The notes under the pieces: model-generated
What the model was told of the DNA's origin: nothing
The model's input: the letters and a program-made list of their open reading frames with translations, nothing else
Database searches by the model: none
Shown: positions 61,034 to 64,000 of the stretch, piece after piece
Numbering within the stretch: the first letter of the stretch is position 1
Layout of the letters: the number at the start of each line of letters is the position of its first letter
DNA from: Mycobacterium asiaticum
GTDB lineage: Bacteria > Actinomycetota > Actinomycetes > Mycobacteriales > Mycobacteriaceae
DNA length: 64,000 bases
Reading direction: 5' to 3'
Assembly (NCBI RefSeq): GCF_001673635.1
Contig: NZ_LZMH01000083.1
Coordinates: forward strand, 1 to 64,000
Program-made: the position numbers and the translations under genes

Positions 61034-62173
61034 TTAGCCGAGCAAATCCGCGAGCCGGGCGGCCAGCGTGTCCCAGCGCCAGTCCTTGCGCACCCAGTCG
61101 CGGCCCGCGGCGCCCATCGCGGCCGCCCGGTCCCGGTCGGCCAGCAGCCCGCTGACCGCATCGGCGATCTGGTCCACCGAGTTCCCGTCGACCACCAGGC
61201 CGGTCTTGTCGTGCTGCACCGCTTCCGGCGCCCCTCCCGAGCGGCCGGCTACCACCGGAACCCCCGCCGCGGACGCTTCCAGGAAGACGATGCCCAGGCC
61301 CTCGACGTCCAACCCGGCGCCACGGGTGCGACACGGCATCGCGAACACGTCGCCCATCGCATGGTGGGCGGGCAACTCATCGCCCGGAACGCCGCCGGTG
61401 AACGTCACCTGATCGGCCACCCCTGCCTCGCGCGCCAACTTGCGCAAGCTGTCCAGGTAGGGGCCTCCCCCGACGATCACCAGGGCGGCCCCGTCGACCC
61501 GCTGCCGGATCGTGGGCAGCGCCTTGATCAGCATGTCCTGGCCCTTGCGCGGCACCAGCCGGGATACACACACCACGGTCGGCCGCTCACCCAACCCGTA
61601 GCGCTCGCGCAACTCCGCGCGCGCGGCGGGGTCGGGGCGGAACCGGTCGCTGTCCACCCCAGGTGGCAGGTACTCCATAGCGGCGGCAGGCCCGAACGCC
61701 GGTGCGAAGCGCGATCGGGTGTACCGGCTGACGAAGGTCACGACGTCGGTGTCGTCACCGATGCGCCGCAACACCGAACGCGCCACCGGAAGCATCGACC
61801 AGCCCACCTCGTGGCCGTGGGTGCTGGCCAACACCCGGCGCGCCCCGGCCTGCCGGGCCCGCGTCGCCAGCAGGGCCAGCGGTGCCGCCGCGCCGAACCA
61901 CACCGTGTCGATGTCGTGGTCGGCGATCAACCGGCGCATCCGGCCGTCCACGGCCGGGACGGGCAGCATCAGCGTGGTGGGATGGCGCACCACCCGGTAA
62001 CCCGCGTCGGCGGCCGCTTCGTCAAAAGCCTCCGCGCCCTTCCATTTCGGCGCGTACACCGTCACGGTGTGCTTGCCGGCCTTGACCACCCGGCCGACGA
62101 ATTCGCCGAGGTACGACTGGATGCCGCCGCGCCGCGGCGGAAAGTCGTTGGTTACCAGCAGGACCCGGCTCAC
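61034..62173 (-). CDS. pimB: Alpha-(1->6)-mannosyltransferase PimB (PimB')
   Basis: 379 residues, GTG start. GT4 enzyme using GDP-mannose to convert PIM1 to PIM2 on the cytosolic face. Features: VTNDFPPRRGGIQSYL (acceptor loop), ASTHGHEVGWSMLP, FVSRYTRSRF, YLPPGVDSDRFRPD, VCVSRLVPRKGQDMLIKAL (donor-binding strand), IVGGGPYLDSLRKLA and the EX7E motif EGLGIVFLEASAAGVPVVAGRSGGAPE. Mtb Rv2188c is of similar length. It converges on fadD15; its upstream gap holds the second copy of the 37-base repeat. Confidence 0.97.
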   Translation of the reverse strand: MSRVLLVTNDFPPRRGGIQSYLGEFVGRVVKAGKHTVTVYAPKWKGAEAFDEAAADAGYRVVRHPTTLMLPVPAVDGRMRRLIADHDIDTVWFGAAAPLALLATRARQAGARRVLASTHGHEVGWSMLPVARSVLRRIGDDTDVVTFVSRYTRSRFAPAFGPAAAMEYLPPGVDSDRFRPDPAARAELRERYGLGERPTVVCVSRLVPRKGQDMLIKALPTIRQRVDGAALVIVGGGPYLDSLRKLAREAGVADQVTFTGGVPGDELPAHHAMGDVFAMPCRTRGAGLDVEGLGIVFLEASAAGVPVVAGRSGGAPEAVQHDKTGLVVDGNSVDQIADAVSGLLADRDRAAAMGAAGRDWVRKDWRWDTLAARLADLLG

Positions 62174-62228
62174 GTCGACACGTTAGCGTGGGCGGCGCCG
62201 ACGAGCGTGCCCGGAATGCCGGCCGGCG

Positions 62229-62265
62229 CGGCGTGTCGCTGTACCTGAGCGCACGTTCGCGGGCA
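62229..62265. repeat. Second copy of the 37-base dispersed intergenic repeat
   Basis: 32 of 37 bases match 12156-12192, same orientation. It lies between pimB (start 62173) and the zinc-protease-like gene (stop 62274). Differences are five point substitutions without indels. Confidence 0.6.
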
Positions 62266-62273
62266 CATCAGCA

Positions 62274-63104
62274 TCAGCCCGACCCGGCGACCCACTCCTG
62301 CCAGCGCGCCAGCAGGGCGGTCGCATCGAGCCCCAGCACCCGCTCGGCGGCGGTGGGTACATCGGGGTGCCCCGGCCCGCACGCCGCCAGATAGAGTTCG
62401 CGCAGCTTGGCTGGTCCATAGCTGTCTGCGACGAAGCGGGTGAACCACCAGGTGCGATCGTAGGCGCGGGTGCGCGACGGTCCCGGAGTGTCCAGCTCCT
62501 GGTCCGACGGCAACGACGCCGCCGCGGACGCCGCGTCAGCGGGCAGCGGCGCGGGCGGGCGGGCAACGTAGTCGGCCACGCCCTCGGTCAGCCACCGCGG
62601 CGCGTCCAGCGCGGTGTCCGCGCGGGCCGCGTAGTGAAAAAGCTCGTGCGCCAACACAATTCGCAGTGCACCCACACTCGTCCCGGCCGCACCGGGTGCG
62701 AACACGATGCGCTGGCCGGTCACCGACCTGCTGGCCGGGTCGACGTGCTCGGCCACCGTCACCGCGGCGATGTCGGCCCACTGCGCCGCGGGCCCGCCGC
62801 CGGCGGCGACTCGGAACTGCTCGTCCGTTCCGGTGGCCAACACGGAGATTTCGCGTGGCCAGTCCCGGCCCCAGAACCCCACGACCGCGTCCACGGCGCC
62901 GCCCATTTCGGAAGCCACCCGCGCCAATAGCTGCTCAGAGCCGCCGCTGCTGGTCAGCCGGACGACGCGATCGCCCACCGGAGTCAGCGTCTCGACGCTG
63001 GTGGTAGGAGGGGGCGCCGGTTGAACCGGCAGGACGGCCGCGGTCACCAGCTCGATCAGCAACACACAGCCCAGCAGCAGCGTCAGCCGACGGCGCGGCG
63101 GCAC
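62274..63104 (-). CDS. Membrane-anchored zinc-protease-like protein (Rv2189c-type)
   Basis: 276 residues from GTG 63104 (VPPRRRLTLLLGC); longer starts overlap the NlpC/P60 stop. A basic start and membrane helix (RRRLTLLLGCVLLIELVTAAVL) suggest an anchored or exported protein. The extracellular domain carries RIVLAHELFHYAARADTAL, an HExxH zinc motif (HELFH), and downstream WLTEGVADYVA, whose Glu could be the third ligand (gluzincin style). It lies 13 bases after the NlpC/P60 gene and is probably cotranscribed with it, hinting at cell-wall or envelope work. Activity is inferred. Confidence 0.8.
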   Translation of the reverse strand: MPPRRRLTLLLGCVLLIELVTAAVLPVQPAPPPTTSVETLTPVGDRVVRLTSSGGSEQLLARVASEMGGAVDAVVGFWGRDWPREISVLATGTDEQFRVAAGGGPAAQWADIAAVTVAEHVDPASRSVTGQRIVFAPGAAGTSVGALRIVLAHELFHYAARADTALDAPRWLTEGVADYVARPPAPLPADAASAAASLPSDQELDTPGPSRTRAYDRTWWFTRFVADSYGPAKLRELYLAACGPGHPDVPTAAERVLGLDATALLARWQEWVAGSG

Positions 63105-63117
63105 CGCGCCGGGGCCG

Positions 63118-64000
63118 TCAGTAGCGGCGGGCGTCGTAGATCGGACCGGACGACTCCATCGGCACCACTCGAACCGGCTGGCCATAGGTGGAGGAGTGGA
63201 CCATCATGCCGTCGCCCACATAGATGCCGGTGTGCGAGGCGTCGGAATAGAACGTCAGCACGTCACCGGGCTGCAGGTCCGACAGGGCCACCGGCTGGCC
63301 GCCGTGCGCCAGCGCCTGGCTGGAGTGCGGCAGCGAGATGCCGGCCTGCTGGAACGCCCACATCACCAGGCCCGAGCAGTCGAAGCCGCCGGGTGCGGCA
63401 CCGCCCCACACATACGGCGAGCCGATCTGGGTGAGCGCGGCCTGCACGACTACGGCGCGGTCGCCGGTCGCACCTTCACCGGGCCCGGTGTAGGGCACCG
63501 ACACTCCGCCGGGTGCGGGCGCCTGACCGGGGGCCGGCGCACCGTCCGGACCGGGCGGCAGGGCCTCGGGTGCCGGCGCTCCCGGAGCTCCGTCCGGAAT
63601 GCGCTCCGGAACCGGACCCGGATTGGCCATGGCGGTGCGCTGTTCGGGGGTCAACGCCATGTACTGCGACTTGACCACGGCGATCTGCACCTGCAGTTGG
63701 CTCTGCTTGTGCTGCAGGTTGGCCCGTACGGCGGCGGCCTGCTCGGCGGCCGACTTGGCCTCGGCGGCCGACCGGGCGGATGCCTGCTCGGCCTTTACGG
63801 CGTCCTCGCCGGCGGCCTTGAAACTGGCCATCTGAGAAGACATTTGACGCGCCATCACGCGCTGCACGGCGAGCCCGTCGATCAGCAGCTGCGGTGACTC
63901 GGCGGTCAGGATCGCGTCCAGCCCGTCGGTGCGCCCGCCCATGTACGTCGCGGCGGCAACCTTGTTCACCGCCGTCTGGAACGTGGCGAGGCGCTCTTTC
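63118..64000 (-). CDS. NlpC/P60 peptidoglycan hydrolase, 5' end outside window (Rv2190c-type)
   Basis: 3' complete; the frame is open to base 64000, so the N-terminus lies beyond. The visible part has a helical coiled-coil stalk (EDAVKAEQASARSAAEAKSAAEQAAAVRANLQHKQSQLQVQI), a Pro/Gly/Ala linker, and a C-terminal NlpC/P60 domain of about 115 residues: GSPYVWGGAAPGGFDCSGLVMWAFQQAG with catalytic Cys, SHTGIYVGDGMMVHSST with His, and DLQPGDVLTFYSD. It is a D,L-endopeptidase class cleaving the stem peptide; RipA-like proteins share this layout. The Mtb equivalent, Rv2190c, is about 385 aa. Confidence 0.92.
   Translation of the reverse strand, partial: KERLATFQTAVNKVAAATYMGGRTDGLDAILTAESPQLLIDGLAVQRVMARQMSSQMASFKAAGEDAVKAEQASARSAAEAKSAAEQAAAVRANLQHKQSQLQVQIAVVKSQYMALTPEQRTAMANPGPVPERIPDGAPGAPAPEALPPGPDGAPAPGQAPAPGGVSVPYTGPGEGATGDRAVVVQAALTQIGSPYVWGGAAPGGFDCSGLVMWAFQQAGISLPHSSQALAHGGQPVALSDLQPGDVLTFYSDASHTGIYVGDGMMVHSSTYGQPVRVVPMESSGPIYDARRY

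Overview
The window is a high-GC (about 68-70 %) actinobacterial chromosome segment from a slow-growing Mycobacterium that is not M. tuberculosis. The evidence is a PE_PGRS gene, a second PE gene, the mycothiol ligase mshC, lipomannan and PIM mannosyltransferases, wag31, and a gene order that follows the M. tuberculosis (Mtb) block from about Rv2124c to Rv2190c (recalled from memory, not searched). PE_PGRS genes point to the tuberculosis-kansasii-marinum side of the genus. No plasmid, prophage, insertion sequence or CRISPR array is visible.

Layout. 1-5.6 kb: the 3' part of a PE_PGRS gene converges on a large cobalamin-dependent methionine synthase (metH). The metH leader folds like an S-adenosylhomocysteine riboswitch whose 3' arm overlaps a helix masking the ribosome binding site. 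5.6-16.6 kb: a PAC2-family gene, then a minus-strand run (FAD monooxygenase, SDR, mshC, cysQ, a PI3K-like protein, DUF3090, a histidine phosphatase, uppP), then lppL-DUF5703-pyrD on the plus strand. 16.7-21.9 kb: a PE protein with a non-PGRS C-terminal domain, an alpha/beta hydrolase, a PEBP-like protein, an M20 peptidase, tRNA-Leu(GAG) and a phosphoribosyltransferase.

21.9-43.4 kb is the division and cell-wall (dcw) cluster on the minus strand. In transcription order it runs mraZ, rsmH, an FtsL-like gene, pbpB, murE, murF, mraY, murD, ftsW, murG, murC, ftsQ, then a very strong hairpin, then ftsZ, pgeF-like, yggS-like, sepF, yggT-like, wag31 and a small membrane protein. Most joints are 4-base stop/start overlaps, so translation is probably coupled. 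Three TGGGG boxes at 10-base spacing before mraZ are a textbook MraZ operator.

43.7-64 kb carries envelope and lipid genes: DUF3040, an acetyltransferase, lppM, a methylenetetrahydrofolate-reductase-like protein, idsA2, mptA, a divergent pair of DNA-binding protein and Ser/Thr kinase pknL, aroG, an exoribonuclease, a membrane protein, an alpha-1,2-mannosyltransferase, an acyltransferase, an ArsA-like ATPase with small partners, fadD15, pimB, a zinc-protease-like protein and a truncated NlpC/P60 hydrolase. Together mptA, the Rv2181-type enzyme and pimB build PIM/LM/LAM; uppP, mraY, murG, ftsW and pbpB form the lipid II cycle; metH and the MTHFR-like gene belong to the methyl cycle.

The most interesting non-coding structures are the metH riboswitch, a family of very long conserved hairpins at gene 3' ends, a 37-base intergenic repeat present twice, and probable leaderless promoters (TANNNT about 7 bases before the start codon).
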